DNA of 64,000 nucleotides from NCBI RefSeq assembly GCF_017115105.1, contig NZ_JABXKH010000048.1, positions 62,001 to 126,000 on the forward strand, written 5' to 3'. Each line of letters opens with the position of its first letter. The first letter of the stretch is position 1. The position numbers and the translations under genes are program-made. Positions 21,973 to 31,376 of this stretch are shown piece after piece. Origin of the DNA: Nostoc sp. NMS2. GTDB taxonomy: Bacteria > Cyanobacteriota > Cyanobacteriia > Cyanobacteriales > Nostocaceae. The notes beneath the pieces are model-generated. The model saw nothing but the letters and a program-made list of their open reading frames with translations. It searched no databases and was not told the DNA's origin.

Positions 21973-22412
21973 AGGTAAATTTAGATGTGAATAATTTAAG
22001 AATATTAGATACGGATCACCTATCTTTAATCCAAAGGGGTAATCCATCTATTAGAAAGCGATTAAATACATTTAATTCTCAAGATATTGCCATCACTATT
22101 GTGACGGCTACTGAACAAATACGGGGAAGAATGAATACTATTAATAAGGCTGATTCATCAGATGAATTAATCTTAGCTTATGCTAGATTACAAGATACAT
22201 TAGAAGATTTAAATAGTATTAACGTCTTGGAATTTAGCGAAGAGGCTGGCAACATTTATGCTGAATTAGTTAAGCAAAAAATTCGCGTTGGCACTCAAGA
22301 TTTACGAATTGCCGCAATTGCGCTGTCAGCCAATGGGATTTTAGTAACCCGCAACCGGAAGGATTTTGAGAAAGTTCCTAATTTGCGTTTAGAAGATTGG
22401 ACTATATCTTAA
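21969..22412 (+). CDS. PIN-domain toxin (VapC-like), copy 2
   Basis: This 147-residue PIN-domain protein starts at a GTG overlapping the antitoxin stop. It has RILDTDHLSLIQRGN with the first catalytic aspartate, ITIVTATEQIRGRMN with the central acid, and IRVGTQDLRIAAIALSANGILVTRNRKDFEKVP. It is closely related to copy 1 at both ends and more diverged in the middle. The module is complete and shows no disabling change. Confidence 0.85.
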   Translation: MKVNLDVNNLRILDTDHLSLIQRGNPSIRKRLNTFNSQDIAITIVTATEQIRGRMNTINKADSSDELILAYARLQDTLEDLNSINVLEFSEEAGNIYAELVKQKIRVGTQDLRIAAIALSANGILVTRNRKDFEKVPNLRLEDWTIS

Positions 22413-22491
22413 AATTTATAAACTAAAAAACTGCGTCATCTAGTACTTCTCAGAATTTAATCTGAGTTTAAGTGCCAAAGTAGTTTAATAT

Positions 22492-22935
22492 TTATTGAGT
22501 TATACTGGACAAACTTTCTTTAATTTTTAGTTTATTTACAATACTTTCTTCCAAGAGATGATAGAGAAAATGAGGTGTGTTCAAATTAGCTGAGTGTAAA
22601 AGTTTGTGATAAGCTTGGCAAGCTGAATCATCATTTAAAATCCTGTCATGAATGATTCTTGTCCATTCAGGTGCATTGATCATTAATTGGGGTACAACTT
22701 TAATAAAAGCTGCAATTTGTTCTTCTATATCAAAAGATTCGAGAAAATGAATTAAGCTGAACATCACTTCTGGCTGTTGACATTGATCATCTAAAACTAG
22801 ATGATATGCAGATAAATTTTGCTCATCAGGATTATCAGCTATTTCAGCTAAAGCATTTTCAAAGTCGGTAACTTGCTGTTGAGTTTGCATCAAGCAATTT
22901 TCTCTTAAAATTGCCAATAAATTGTTTTGATTCAT
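22492..22935 (-). CDS. Imm30-like immunity protein
   Basis: The 147-residue protein is soluble and helical. VMFSLIHFLESFD followed by APEWTRIIHDRILNDDSACQAYHKLL resembles the Imm30 family, which neutralises polymorphic toxin tips. I use the ATG at 22933-22935; the open frame begins three codons earlier at a TTG. It directly follows the orphan toxin tip at 22941-23348 on the same strand, which supports the immunity role. The family name is recalled from motif pattern only. Confidence 0.65.
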   Translation of the reverse strand: MNQNNLLAILRENCLMQTQQQVTDFENALAEIADNPDEQNLSAYHLVLDDQCQQPEVMFSLIHFLESFDIEEQIAAFIKVVPQLMINAPEWTRIIHDRILNDDSACQAYHKLLHSANLNTPHFLYHLLEESIVNKLKIKESLSSITQ

Positions 22936-22940
22936 GGGTT

Positions 22941-23348
22941 TCAACCTACTTTATCAAAAATACCTTGCCAAGTTAGTCTATTCAGGTTAATTAAACCTTG
23001 CAAACTTTTCCTGATTTCTCTATTGTACAAACCTTGACGAAGATAAATAGAACGCACATCCCAAACTTCTTGGGTCAATGTTTCTCTTGCTGATAAGCTT
23101 AAATTAGGGGATTTACCGTAAGAAATTGTTTGCCGATGACGACCTCCCTTTCCTGGTGATAAATGTTCCATCATAATGGCAATTCCTTTATCTGTAGTAT
23201 AACCCGGAACTTTAGCTTTCATAAAAGCATCCGCAGGTATATGATGAGGTGTAAGGTTATCGCCTCTACGTCCTAGTTTGAGTAAGTCCCCATAAGTACC
23301 TATACTGCCCTCTCTGGGAATAAGTTGACGTTGATTATTAATAATGTT
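22941..23348 (-). pseudogene. Orphan polymorphic-toxin C-terminal tip
   Basis: Reading back past the first ATG (23222), the frame is open to a TAA at 23349-23351. It encodes GSIGTYGDLLKLGRRGDNLTPHHIPADAF followed by MMEHLSPGKGGRHRQTISYG. The LTPHHIP histidine pair and the conserved GRHRQT are typical of nuclease-type tips at the C end of large secreted toxins. No start codon exists upstream of the histidine motif, and no delivery domain is attached. I read it as a severed tip, left beside its immunity gene. The internal ATG would drop the histidine motif. Confidence 0.7.
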
Positions 23349-23405
23349 TTACTCCATATTCGCTATTTCTATTGATTAGTATTCTAATTACCAAGGTAAG
23401 TTGAC

Positions 23406-24077
23406 TTATCTATTTTTTGAATATATCTTAATATGGTGCAGTTTACGACCCAAAGCACAGAAAAACATAATTAAGCAAACAGAACAAAACCAAGCAAACA
23501 TAATAGACCAATTAAAAATAAAGCACAACAATAATCCAATTCCAACAATCCACGCAACCAAAACATTCCTACCAATTGGCTGCTGAGAATAATGAATATT
23601 AATAACTTTACCAACTACAGTTATTATCTTTCCTTCTTGATTTACCAATTCTAGGGTTTTAGTATCTAAAAAAACTTTAGACTGTGATGTTGATTCAACA
23701 AAAGCAGATTGTTGTTTTGGTCTAGCAAAGCCAGGAAATATATCAATACCAAGTTTTGTAGAACGATCGCACCAATAACACTCACCATAAGTTCGGCTGT
23801 AATAGTGACTGTCTACCTTGCCACAGATAGTTAACTCATTGACAGCAAATCTCAGCGCCTTTACCCAATCCCCAGCAGCTGGACGCAAGTTAGAATTTTT
23901 ATAACCATCGTTAAAGCATCTGAGAAAACATCGCTGAACCTCTGGGTGAACAATCTCAAGAGAAATTGTCCTTTCTACGGGTTGAATCAAACTGTTTGGT
24001 GCATACAACCATAAACCCTGACGAATACGATCATTAATTTCTGCTGGGGTATCGAAAGAAGATATTTTCTTAGGATT
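23406..24077 (-). pseudogene. C-terminal remnant of a YegI-like protein kinase
   Basis: The frame is open from a stop at 24078-24080. It begins SSFDTPAEINDRIRQGLWLYAP and continues VHPEVQRCFLRCFNDGYKNSNLRPAAGDWVKALRF, which matches the end of a kinase C lobe. A zinc-ribbon-like segment follows (CGKVDSHYYSRTYGECYWCDRS), then two or three membrane segments near the C end (VLVAWIVGIGLLLCFIFNW). The catalytic ATP-binding lobe is absent. No ATG precedes the conserved part, so I call it a 5'-truncated remnant. Confidence 0.7.
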
Positions 24078-24205
24078 TCACGCTCCTTATAAACGTCAAT
24101 TTACTGACTTTGCTGTTGGATAAGTAGCGGAAAATAAGCAATAGTAATCTTTGGCCTAATCATCCACTATCCGCTAAACTCAGAAATGCTGCGTTATTCC
24201 TCATC

Positions 24206-25387
24206 ATGTCCGATTCCCAAACTGTTAGTGCTGCTGTTGCCAAACTCTACAATACCTACCCCTTTCCGCCGGAAGCCCTGTTGGATGAACCACCTCCAGG
24301 CTACAACTGGCGCTGGAATTGGCTAGCCGCTCATAACTTCTGTACAGGTCAAAAACCTCAAAAACAAGATATTCGGATTTTAGATGCAGGTTGCGGTACC
24401 GGTGTGGGTACAGAGTACCTGGTTCACCTCAATCCTCAAGCTTCTGTTGTCGGAATTGACCTCAGTACTGGTGCTTTAGCTGTAGCCAAAGAACGTTGTC
24501 AGCGTTCTGGGGCTACCCGCGTTGAATTTCATCACCTCAGCTTATTTGATGTGGAACAGTTACCGGGTGAGTTTGATTTAATTAACTGCGTTGGCGTTTT
24601 GCATCATACCCCCGATCCCATTCGCGGTATTCAAGCTTTGGCGAAGAAGTTAGCCCCAGGCGGCTTGATGCACATTTTTGTCTATGGAGAATTGGGGCGC
24701 TGGGAAATTCAACTCATGCAAAAAGCGATCGCACTTATTCAAGGTGACAAAAAAGGCGACTACCGCGATGGTGTTCAAGTCGGGCGACAAATATTTGCTT
24801 CTCTACCAGAAAATAACCGAATTGTCAAATACGATAAACAACGTTGGTCACTAGAAAATAACAAGGATGAATACTTTGCTGATATGTACGTTCATCCCCA
24901 AGAAATTGACTACAACATTGAGACACTGTTTGAATTAATAGATGCTTCGGGATTGGAGTTTATTGGTTTCTCGAATCCGAGTTTCTGGAATTTAGAGAGA
25001 CTTTTGGCTAAAGCACCAGAGTTAGTAGAACGGGCAAAAGAATTGAGCGATCGCCAGCTTTATCGCCTGATAGAATTACTTGATCCAGAAGTCACTCATT
25101 ACGAGTTTTTCCTCGGTTGTCCTCCCTTAATCAAAGCCGACTGGACAGACGATAACACCTTATTGGCAGCGATTCCCGAACTTAATCCTTGTATTGAAGG
25201 ATTTCCCAGTCAATGTTTCTTTAATTACGATTACCAGATTGTTAATTTATCTGTAGCTGAGTTTGAATTTATGCAAAGATGTGATTCTAATTCCACAGTT
25301 GCAGAGATTTTGGCAGATGTAGAACTGGGATTGGATCGGGTAAAAATGCTACTTCAGCAACAGCTGATTTTATTGACACCAGCTTAA
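24206..25387 (+). CDS. Class I SAM-dependent methyltransferase
   Basis: The 393-residue protein has a clear Rossmann methyltransferase core: ILDAGCGTGVGTEYL (motif I, near residue 60), VVGIDLSTGALAVAKE (motif II) and FDLINCVGVLHHTPDP (motif IV). The N terminus VAKLYNTYPFPPEALLDEPPPGYNWRWNW and a C-terminal domain of about 130 residues are outside the core. The C-terminal part looks like a partner-recognition domain similar to those of PQQ- or radical-type accessory proteins, which is only a suggestion. It precedes the atp operon, but 480 bases separate them. The substrate is unknown. Confidence 0.85.
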   Translation: MSDSQTVSAAVAKLYNTYPFPPEALLDEPPPGYNWRWNWLAAHNFCTGQKPQKQDIRILDAGCGTGVGTEYLVHLNPQASVVGIDLSTGALAVAKERCQRSGATRVEFHHLSLFDVEQLPGEFDLINCVGVLHHTPDPIRGIQALAKKLAPGGLMHIFVYGELGRWEIQLMQKAIALIQGDKKGDYRDGVQVGRQIFASLPENNRIVKYDKQRWSLENNKDEYFADMYVHPQEIDYNIETLFELIDASGLEFIGFSNPSFWNLERLLAKAPELVERAKELSDRQLYRLIELLDPEVTHYEFFLGCPPLIKADWTDDNTLLAAIPELNPCIEGFPSQCFFNYDYQIVNLSVAEFEFMQRCDSNSTVAEILADVELGLDRVKMLLQQQLILLTPA

Positions 25388-25867
25388 CGCAGTAGAATTT
25401 ATACTTTTGGTGATGAGCGATCGCCCATCACCACTTTCGGCAAATTAATGTAGATTAGGAAAGTGCCCAACAAACGGGTATTCTACATCCCAAAAGTTGG
25501 AGTTTTCTGAAATTCAGCAGTGGTGCGCTGCTTAATGACAAGCCGCTACTCTCCGATTTTTGATTTGCGGTACGCCCATACACTCTTCAAGCACCAGTTG
25601 ATTTTATTAACACCGACTTAATTCAAACACCAAGATGCTATGTAACGACTTTGGAGGACAATAATCCACTCAAAAAAGCTGGAATTGGAAGAAATTTTTA
25701 ATTTTTAGGCAGCGATTATTGTTTATTCACCCGCACAGTCTCTTACATCATCAGCCGCTCTCTCGCTTCTGGAAGCGCGATTTTACTGACTGTGTAACGT
25801 TGCCAAGAAGTTAATTGTTTTTTCCTAAAGTATTGTTACTGGATCGTGATATGATTCAGCTGACTGA
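25388..25867. promoter_or_regulatory. Leader region of the atp operon with a short gene remnant
   Basis: This 480-base stretch should carry the main atp promoter. It contains no intact gene. At 25581-25622 it repeats the last codons of the preceding methyltransferase: QLILLTPT-stop against QLILLTPA-stop, with about 80 percent identity over 40 bases. That marks a decayed duplicate 3' end. I could not pick a promoter element with confidence. Confidence 0.5.
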
Positions 25868-26350
25868 ATGTGCAGTCATCATAATTTAGCTGTACTGGTT
25901 TCAAGTCTCGTGAGCTTGTCAGAAGAATCAATTGCGCCCACTCCGACAACGCAACAAGATGCTAAAACTGGTTCTGGAGACACAGAATCAGGTAACTCTA
26001 TGCAAGAGTTTTATCAACTCTTCCAGCGATTGTTGGTAATCACGCTTGTCTTGACGGGGGTTATTTTTATCTCTGTGTGGATTTTTTATTCCTTGAACAT
26101 TGCCCTAAATTATTTAATTGGGGCGTGTACAGGTGTGGTTTACTTAAAAATGTTGGCTAGAGACGTTGAGCAACTTGGTAGTGAAAAAACCAATTTGAGC
26201 AAAACTCGTTTTGCTCTATTTATGGGAGTCATGATCGTGGCAACTCAATGGCGTGAGCTACAGATTTTGCCCATATTTTTGGGATTTCTAACTTACAAAG
26301 CTACGCTCCTCGTCTATATGGTGCAAATTGCGTTCACTCCTGATTCTTAA
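25868..26350 (+). CDS. atpI: ATP synthase assembly subunit I (Atp1/AtpI)
   Basis: This 160-residue membrane protein opens the atp operon, as the small AtpI/Atp1 gene usually does. Its C-terminal 110 residues have four hydrophobic segments ([55 protein letters not shown] and [17 protein letters not shown]). AtpI helps assemble the c ring. The N-terminal 45 residues are polar and poorly conserved. An alternative GTG start at 25910 ([12 protein letters not shown]) gives 146 residues and may be the real one. Confidence 0.85.
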   Translation: MCSHHNLAVLVSSLVSLSEESIAPTPTTQQDAKTGSGDTESGNSMQEFYQLFQRLLVITLVLTGVIFISVWIFYSLNIALNYLIGACTGVVYLKMLARDVEQLGSEKTNLSKTRFALFMGVMIVATQWRELQILPIFLGFLTYKATLLVYMVQIAFTPDS

Positions 26351-26410
26351 AAAGTCAGGCTCACAAAGATAGTAATCCCATCCTCGCTCGTTGGGGAAAA
26401 TGCTTGAAGA

Positions 26411-27172
26411 ATGCAAATGCTTAGTGTCTTAAACGCCTTTAATTCTTTTCCCCTCGCCGAATTAGAAGTAGGTCATCATTTCTACTGGCAGTTGGGCAAT
26501 CTTAAAATTCATGGGCAAGTTTTTCTCACCTCATGGTTTGTGATTAGCATTTTAGTAGTGGCTTCAATAGCTGCTACTCGCAACGCACAAAGAATTCCCA
26601 AGGGTATCCAGAATTTGATGGAATATGCCCTAGAATTTATTCGTGATTTGGCAAAAAACCAACTTGGTGAGAAAGAATACCGCCCTTGGGTGCCATTTAT
26701 TGGCACATTGTTCTTGTTTATTTTCGTATCGAACTGGTCAGGGGCGCTAATTCCCTGGAAGCTCATCAAGCTACCTTCGGGCGAATTGGCAGCTCCCACC
26801 AATGACATCAATACGACTGTTGCATTGGCACTGCTAACATCCTTAGCGTACTTTTACGCGGGTTTTAGCAAACGGGGTTTAGGCTACTTTAAGAAATATA
26901 TAGAGCCAACACCGATTTTGTTGCCGATCGCAATTCTAGAAGATTTCACCAAGCCCCTCTCCCTAAGCTTCCGTCTATTTGGTAATATTTTGGCGGATGA
27001 ATTGGTAGTAGCGGTGCTGGTGCTGCTAGTTCCTCTATTTGTACCTCTGCCTGTAATGGCCTTGGGTTTATTTACTAGTGCCATTCAAGCCCTGGTTTTT
27101 GCCACCCTCGCCGGAGCATACATTCATGAGGCAATGGAGGGACATGGTGGAGAAGAACATGAGGAGCATTAA
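26411..27172 (+). CDS. atpB: ATP synthase subunit a
   Basis: Subunit a of the membrane sector forms the proton half-channels against the c ring; it is called atpI in older cyanobacterial naming. The 253-residue protein has five or six membrane helices. The essential arginine is in [20 protein letters not shown] near residue 190, and the C terminus has [20 protein letters not shown]. It begins 60 bases after AtpI and is followed 148 bases later by subunit c. Confidence 0.97.
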   Translation: MQMLSVLNAFNSFPLAELEVGHHFYWQLGNLKIHGQVFLTSWFVISILVVASIAATRNAQRIPKGIQNLMEYALEFIRDLAKNQLGEKEYRPWVPFIGTLFLFIFVSNWSGALIPWKLIKLPSGELAAPTNDINTTVALALLTSLAYFYAGFSKRGLGYFKKYIEPTPILLPIAILEDFTKPLSLSFRLFGNILADELVVAVLVLLVPLFVPLPVMALGLFTSAIQALVFATLAGAYIHEAMEGHGGEEHEEH

Positions 27173-27278
27173 ACTTCTCAGTTGATAGCACAGTTCCAAG
27201 AGCATATTCGCTCAAAACATCGCAAAGCGCGATCAAAGAACTCATGTGCAGCGTGAAAAACACGTTTCTAGCCGTTAA

Positions 27279-27566
<288 letters not shown>

Positions 27567-27636
27567 TACCTGAAATTTTTGTGAGTGTGGAGACGTGAAT
27601 CATCACGCCTCTACAATCAAAATATTTTGGGCTAGT

Positions 27637-27790
27637 TCCAATTTTAGATTTTAGGTCACACCTTTGGTGCGCTTCCAGCGCAACTTGGATTTTGGACAAT
27701 CGAGAGTTTTCGGTACATACCCGTAAGCTTGTCGGTGGAACAAATCTAAAGTCGTCAATCTAAAATCGCAAATCTAAAATCCAAAATTAC
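27637..27790. repeat. Inverted heptamer repeats between atpE and b' gene
   Basis: The spacer holds ATTTTAGATTTTAGG on the left and several AATCTAAAATC copies on the right. The two sides are complementary and can form a long stem around a loop with GC-rich palindromic pieces (GGTGCGCTTCCAGCGC). The whole spacer from 27567 to 27882 has no gene. The same heptamer family recurs at 29650-29716 and 31287-31372 in the same operon. Confidence 0.75.
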
Positions 27791-27882
27791 TTGACCCTTG
27801 TTGGCTATGGGTCTCTAAAATATGAAAGGTTGGATGACGTTGCTAGCCATGAAAACTGCTACTCCAGCCAAAGAGGAGAGAA

Positions 27883-28314
27883 ATGTTTGATTTCGATGCT
27901 ACCTTGCCCTTCATGGCATTGCAATTCCTGCTATTAGCAGCTTTGTTGAATGCAATTTTTTATAAGCCACTGACCAAGGTACTAGACGATCGCGATAATT
28001 ATATCCGAACGAATACCCTTGAGGCACGGGAGAGCTTGGCTAAAGCCGAGCGCTTGGCTACCGAATATGAGCAGCAACTCGCAGACGCTCGCAGACAATC
28101 GCAAGCTACCGTAGAAGCCGCTCAACTTGAAGCTAAGAAAATTACTGCCGAGAAAATAGCTGAGGCCCAAAAAGAAGCTCAGTCTCAACGAGAACAAGCT
28201 TCTGTTGAAATAGAACAACAAAAGCAAGAAGCTTTTCGCACCTTAGAGCAACAAGTTGATGCTCTAAGTAGGCAGATTCTAGAAAAACTATTGGGGCCAA
28301 CTCCAGTTAGATAA
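27883..28314 (+). CDS. atpF2: ATP synthase subunit b'
   Basis: Photosynthetic bacteria use two different b subunits in the peripheral stalk; this 143-residue one is b' (atpG in older cyanobacterial naming). One N-terminal membrane helix ([33 protein letters not shown]) is followed by a long charged coiled coil (about residues 45-130) rich in EAR and AQ repeats. A GGAGAG ribosome site precedes the ATG by six bases. It pairs with subunit b to hold the delta and alpha subunits. Confidence 0.95.
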   Translation: MFDFDATLPFMALQFLLLAALLNAIFYKPLTKVLDDRDNYIRTNTLEARESLAKAERLATEYEQQLADARRQSQATVEAAQLEAKKITAEKIAEAQKEAQSQREQASVEIEQQKQEAFRTLEQQVDALSRQILEKLLGPTPVR

Positions 28315-28400
28315 GCTAACGAGATTGGTTCTGTGTAAAGCATACGCGCAACTGGGCCCTAGTCCAGAGCGCAAAATTTAAGTGTCAAAAAAAGGCACTT

Positions 28401-28476
28401 TTTCCCTTCTGGGGAAAGATACTTAATTTCCTTACAGGGAAAAGATACTTAAATTTCCTTCCCTTGGGAAAAATAC
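28401..28476 (+). repeat. Three hairpin repeats before atpF
   Basis: Three consecutive imperfect units at 28401-28425, 28426-28451 and 28452-28476 each contain a TTTCC...GGGAAA palindrome followed by AGATACTTA or a close variant. They can fold as three small hairpins just 33 bases before the atpF start. They may be mRNA structures that affect processing or atpF translation. Confidence 0.6.
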
Positions 28477-28508
28477 AACGTATTAGCAAGCGAGCAGCGC
28501 ACCTGTAA

Positions 28509-29081
28509 ATGGGTATCATGGGGACATTCTTATTACTTGCCGCAGAAGCGAACGCTGTTCACTCTGAATTGGCAGAAGGCGCAGCAGAAGGTGGTTTCGG
28601 TCTAAACCTAGACATTTTTGAAACCAATCTGATCAATCTAGCGATTCTGATTGGCATATTATTCTACTTCGGACGTAAGGTTTTAAGCAATATCCTGAAC
28701 GAGCGACAATCCAATATTGCCACCGCCATTCAGGAAGCAGAAGGGCGCTTAAAAGAGGCAAAGACAGCCCTTGCCCAAGCGCAAGAGCAGTTGAAGCAAT
28801 CTCAGGCAGAAGCACAACGCATCCGCCAATCTGCTGAAGAAAACGCTATCAAGGCTAAAGAAGCTTTGTTAGCGAAGGCAGTGCAAGACGTAGAACGCTT
28901 GAAACAAACAGCAGCAGCAGATTTAAATACTGAAACCGATCGAGCGATCGCTCAATTGCGGCAACGAGTTGCTACACTAGCATTGCAAAAAGTCGAATCA
29001 CAACTAAAAGGCGGGATTGCCGACGATGCTCAACAAAGTTTAATTGACCGCAGCATCGCACAACTGGGAGGCAATGTATGA
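28509..29081 (+). CDS. atpF: ATP synthase subunit b
   Basis: This 190-residue subunit has a polar amino-terminal stretch, a single membrane helix ([30 protein letters not shown], residues 37-66) and a long coiled coil ([20 protein letters not shown] region). With b' it forms the peripheral stalk. Two ATGs compete at 28509 and 28518 ([14 protein letters not shown]); both give similar proteins. Its stop overlaps the atpH start by four bases (ATGA), so translation of delta is probably coupled. Confidence 0.96.
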   Translation: MGIMGTFLLLAAEANAVHSELAEGAAEGGFGLNLDIFETNLINLAILIGILFYFGRKVLSNILNERQSNIATAIQEAEGRLKEAKTALAQAQEQLKQSQAEAQRIRQSAEENAIKAKEALLAKAVQDVERLKQTAAADLNTETDRAIAQLRQRVATLALQKVESQLKGGIADDAQQSLIDRSIAQLGGNV

Positions 29082-29632
29082 CAACTCAGGTAGCAGCAGC
29101 CGAAGTAGCCCAGCCCTACGCACAGGCACTTTTGTCAATAGCGCAATCGAAAAATTTGACAGAAGAATTCGGGACAGATGCGCGGACTTTCCTGGGACTG
29201 CTAAGGGCAGACAAACAGCTGCATAACTTTTTCAGCAACCCGTTTATTCAGTCTGAGAACAAAAAAGCTCTCATCAAACAAATACTCGGTGAAGGCGCTA
29301 ACCCCTACTTACGCAACTTTTTGTTAGTGCTAGTAGACAAACGCCGCATTGCATTCTTGGAATCGATTTTTGAACAATATCTGGCGCTGTTGCGGCAGCT
29401 GAATCAAACCGTATTAGCGGAAGTAATTTCAGCCGTTCCCCTCACAGAAGCTCAACAGCAGGCAATCACAGAAAAAGTGATCGCCATAACGAATGCTCGT
29501 CAGGTAGAACTAGAAACCAAGGTAGACAATGAGTTAATTGGTGGCGTAATTATTAAAGTAGGTTCGCAGGTAATTGATGCCAGTATCCGGGGTCAACTGC
29601 GCCGCCTTTCATTGCGCTTGACTAATAACTAG
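29078..29632 (+). CDS. atpH: ATP synthase subunit delta
   Basis: Subunit delta links the peripheral stalk to the top of the alpha/beta head (atpD in chloroplast-style naming). The 184-residue protein starts [19 protein letters not shown], has a helical N domain, and ends with [28 protein letters not shown], the classic delta/OSCP C-terminal signature. It overlaps atpF by four bases and is followed by a repeat-filled spacer before atpA. Confidence 0.97.
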   Translation: MTTQVAAAEVAQPYAQALLSIAQSKNLTEEFGTDARTFLGLLRADKQLHNFFSNPFIQSENKKALIKQILGEGANPYLRNFLLVLVDKRRIAFLESIFEQYLALLRQLNQTVLAEVISAVPLTEAQQQAITEKVIAITNARQVELETKVDNELIGGVIIKVGSQVIDASIRGQLRRLSLRLTNN

Positions 29633-29649
29633 AAAGTTAGGAGCCACTA

Positions 29650-29716
29650 AATTTTGGATTTTAGATTTTAGATTTTTTCTTCAATCCAAAATTAAAAATC
29701 TAAAAATCTAAAATTG
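29650..29716. repeat. Inverted heptamer repeats between atpH and atpA
   Basis: TTTTGGATTTTAGATTTTAG on the left is answered by AAAATCTAAAAATCTAAAAT on the right, with a short loop between. A stem of more than 20 pairs with few mismatches is possible. This occupies most of the 130-base spacer; the rest holds the atpA ribosome-binding region. Confidence 0.75.
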
Positions 29717-29762
29717 GCAAACTCAGCACTGAATTCAGTCTCGAAAGCAAAAAGATAGACAC

Positions 29763-31283
29763 ATGAGCATATCAATTAGACCTGACGAAATTAGCAGCAT
29801 TATCCAACAACAAATCGAGCAATACGATCAAGAGGTCAAAGTTGCTAACGTTGGTACCGTCCTACAAGTTGGTGACGGGATTGCCCGGATTTATGGCCTG
29901 GAAAAGGCTATGTCTGGGGAACTCTTAGAATTTGAAGATGGCACAATCGGCATCGCCCAGAACTTAGAAGAAGACAATGTAGGCGCGGTGCTTATGGGTG
30001 AAGGGCTGGAAATTCAAGAAGGTAGTTCTGTAACCGCCACTGGTAGAATTGCCCAAGTACCCGTAGGAGATGCCTTAATTGGCCGAGTTGTAGACGCTTT
30101 GGGTCGTCCCATCGATGGTAAGGGAGACATCAAGACTTCAGACAGCCGTTTGATTGAATCTCCAGCACCCGGTATCATTGCCCGTCGGTCTGTACACGAA
30201 CCCATGCAAACGGGGATTACAGCTATTGACTCAATGATTCCCATCGGTCGCGGTCAACGGGAATTGATTATTGGCGATCGCCAAACCGGTAAAACTGCGA
30301 TCGCGATCGACACAATCATCAACCAAAAAGAAGAAGATGTAATTTGTGTTTACGTGGCGATCGGTCAAAAAGCTTCCACAGTTGCTAACGTGGTGCAGAC
30401 ATTGCAAGAAAAAGGCGCAATGGATTACACCGTCGTCGTCGCCGCTAGTGCCAGTGAACCCGCAACCCTACAATACCTAGCTCCTTACACAGGCGCAACT
30501 ATTGCCGAGTACTTTATGTACAAAGGCAAAGCTACCCTGGTAATTTACGATGACCTTTCCAAGCAAGCCCAAGCTTATCGTCAAATGTCCCTATTGCTAC
30601 GTCGTCCACCCGGACGCGAAGCTTACCCCGGAGATGTATTCTACATTCACTCTCGCTTGTTAGAAAGAGCCGCCAAGCTAAGTGACGAATTAGGTAAAGG
30701 CAGCATGACCGCCCTACCAATCATCGAAACCCAAGCTGGTGACGTTTCAGCATACATCCCCACCAACGTAATTTCCATTACCGATGGTCAGATATTCCTG
30801 TCTTCTGACTTGTTCAACGCTGGTATCCGTCCGGCTGTAAACCCCGGTATTTCAGTATCCCGCGTGGGTTCTGCCGCTCAAACCAAGGCAATGAAAAAAG
30901 TTGCCGGTAAGATTAAATTGGAACTAGCCCAATTTGACGACTTGCAAGCCTTCGCACAATTTGCTTCTGACTTAGATAAAGCCACTCAAGACCAGTTGGC
31001 ACGGGGTCAACGCTTGCGCGAACTCCTGAAGCAACCACAAAATTCGCCACTCTCGGTATACGAGCAAGTAGCAATTTTGTATGCAGGTATCAATGGTTAC
31101 TTAGATGATGTACCTGTAAATCAAGTAACCACCTTCACCAAAGGTCTGCGGGACTACTTAAAGACTGGTAAAACCCAGTATGCCCAAGGAGTACAAGCAT
31201 CTAAAGCATTAGGTGACGCAGAAGAAGCAGCCTTGAAGGAAGCGCTTACCGAATACAAGAAGACCTTCAAAGCAGCAGCGTAG
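29763..31283 (+). CDS. atpA: ATP synthase subunit alpha
   Basis: The 506-residue alpha subunit forms the F1 head with beta. It has the Walker A loop [15 protein letters not shown] near residue 170, the alpha/beta signature [11 protein letters not shown] near 360, and the expected beta-barrel N domain ([21 protein letters not shown]). The gene for beta is not beside it, which is the usual cyanobacterial arrangement because atpB/atpE (beta/epsilon) form a separate operon. Confidence 0.98.
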   Translation: MSISIRPDEISSIIQQQIEQYDQEVKVANVGTVLQVGDGIARIYGLEKAMSGELLEFEDGTIGIAQNLEEDNVGAVLMGEGLEIQEGSSVTATGRIAQVPVGDALIGRVVDALGRPIDGKGDIKTSDSRLIESPAPGIIARRSVHEPMQTGITAIDSMIPIGRGQRELIIGDRQTGKTAIAIDTIINQKEEDVICVYVAIGQKASTVANVVQTLQEKGAMDYTVVVAASASEPATLQYLAPYTGATIAEYFMYKGKATLVIYDDLSKQAQAYRQMSLLLRRPPGREAYPGDVFYIHSRLLERAAKLSDELGKGSMTALPIIETQAGDVSAYIPTNVISITDGQIFLSSDLFNAGIRPAVNPGISVSRVGSAAQTKAMKKVAGKIKLELAQFDDLQAFAQFASDLDKATQDQLARGQRLRELLKQPQNSPLSVYEQVAILYAGINGYLDDVPVNQVTTFTKGLRDYLKTGKTQYAQGVQASKALGDAEEAALKEALTEYKKTFKAAA

Positions 31284-31286
31284 CAA

Positions 31287-31372
31287 TTTTGGATTTTGGA
31301 TTTTGGATTTTGGATTAAATCTAAAATCCGAAACCCTAAATCTAAAATCTAAAATCCTAAAATCTAAAATCG
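31287..31372. repeat. Heptamer array between atpA and gamma gene
   Basis: Four TTTTGGA units in a row are followed by a block of TCTAAAATC/TCCTAAAATC units of opposite sense, filling the whole 93-base spacer. The two halves are complementary, so the RNA would form a long hairpin directly between the alpha stop and the gamma start. The gamma ribosome site must lie at or inside its 3' side. Confidence 0.8.
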
Positions 31373-31376
31373 AATT

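Larger units (their letters stand above)
20750..22412 (+). repeat. Tandem duplication of a toxin-antitoxin module with its promoter
   Basis: The unit starting at 20750 is repeated from 21591, an offset of 841 bases. Both copies begin with the same 20-base stretch (GTTATAATCAATATAAAACT at 20750-20769 and 21591-21610), which includes a TATAAT promoter element. The first codons of the antitoxin (MNLTVKTYPNNT) and the 3' end of the toxin (EDWTIS) are nearly identical between copies. The middles have diverged, so the duplication is not recent. Confidence 0.85.
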
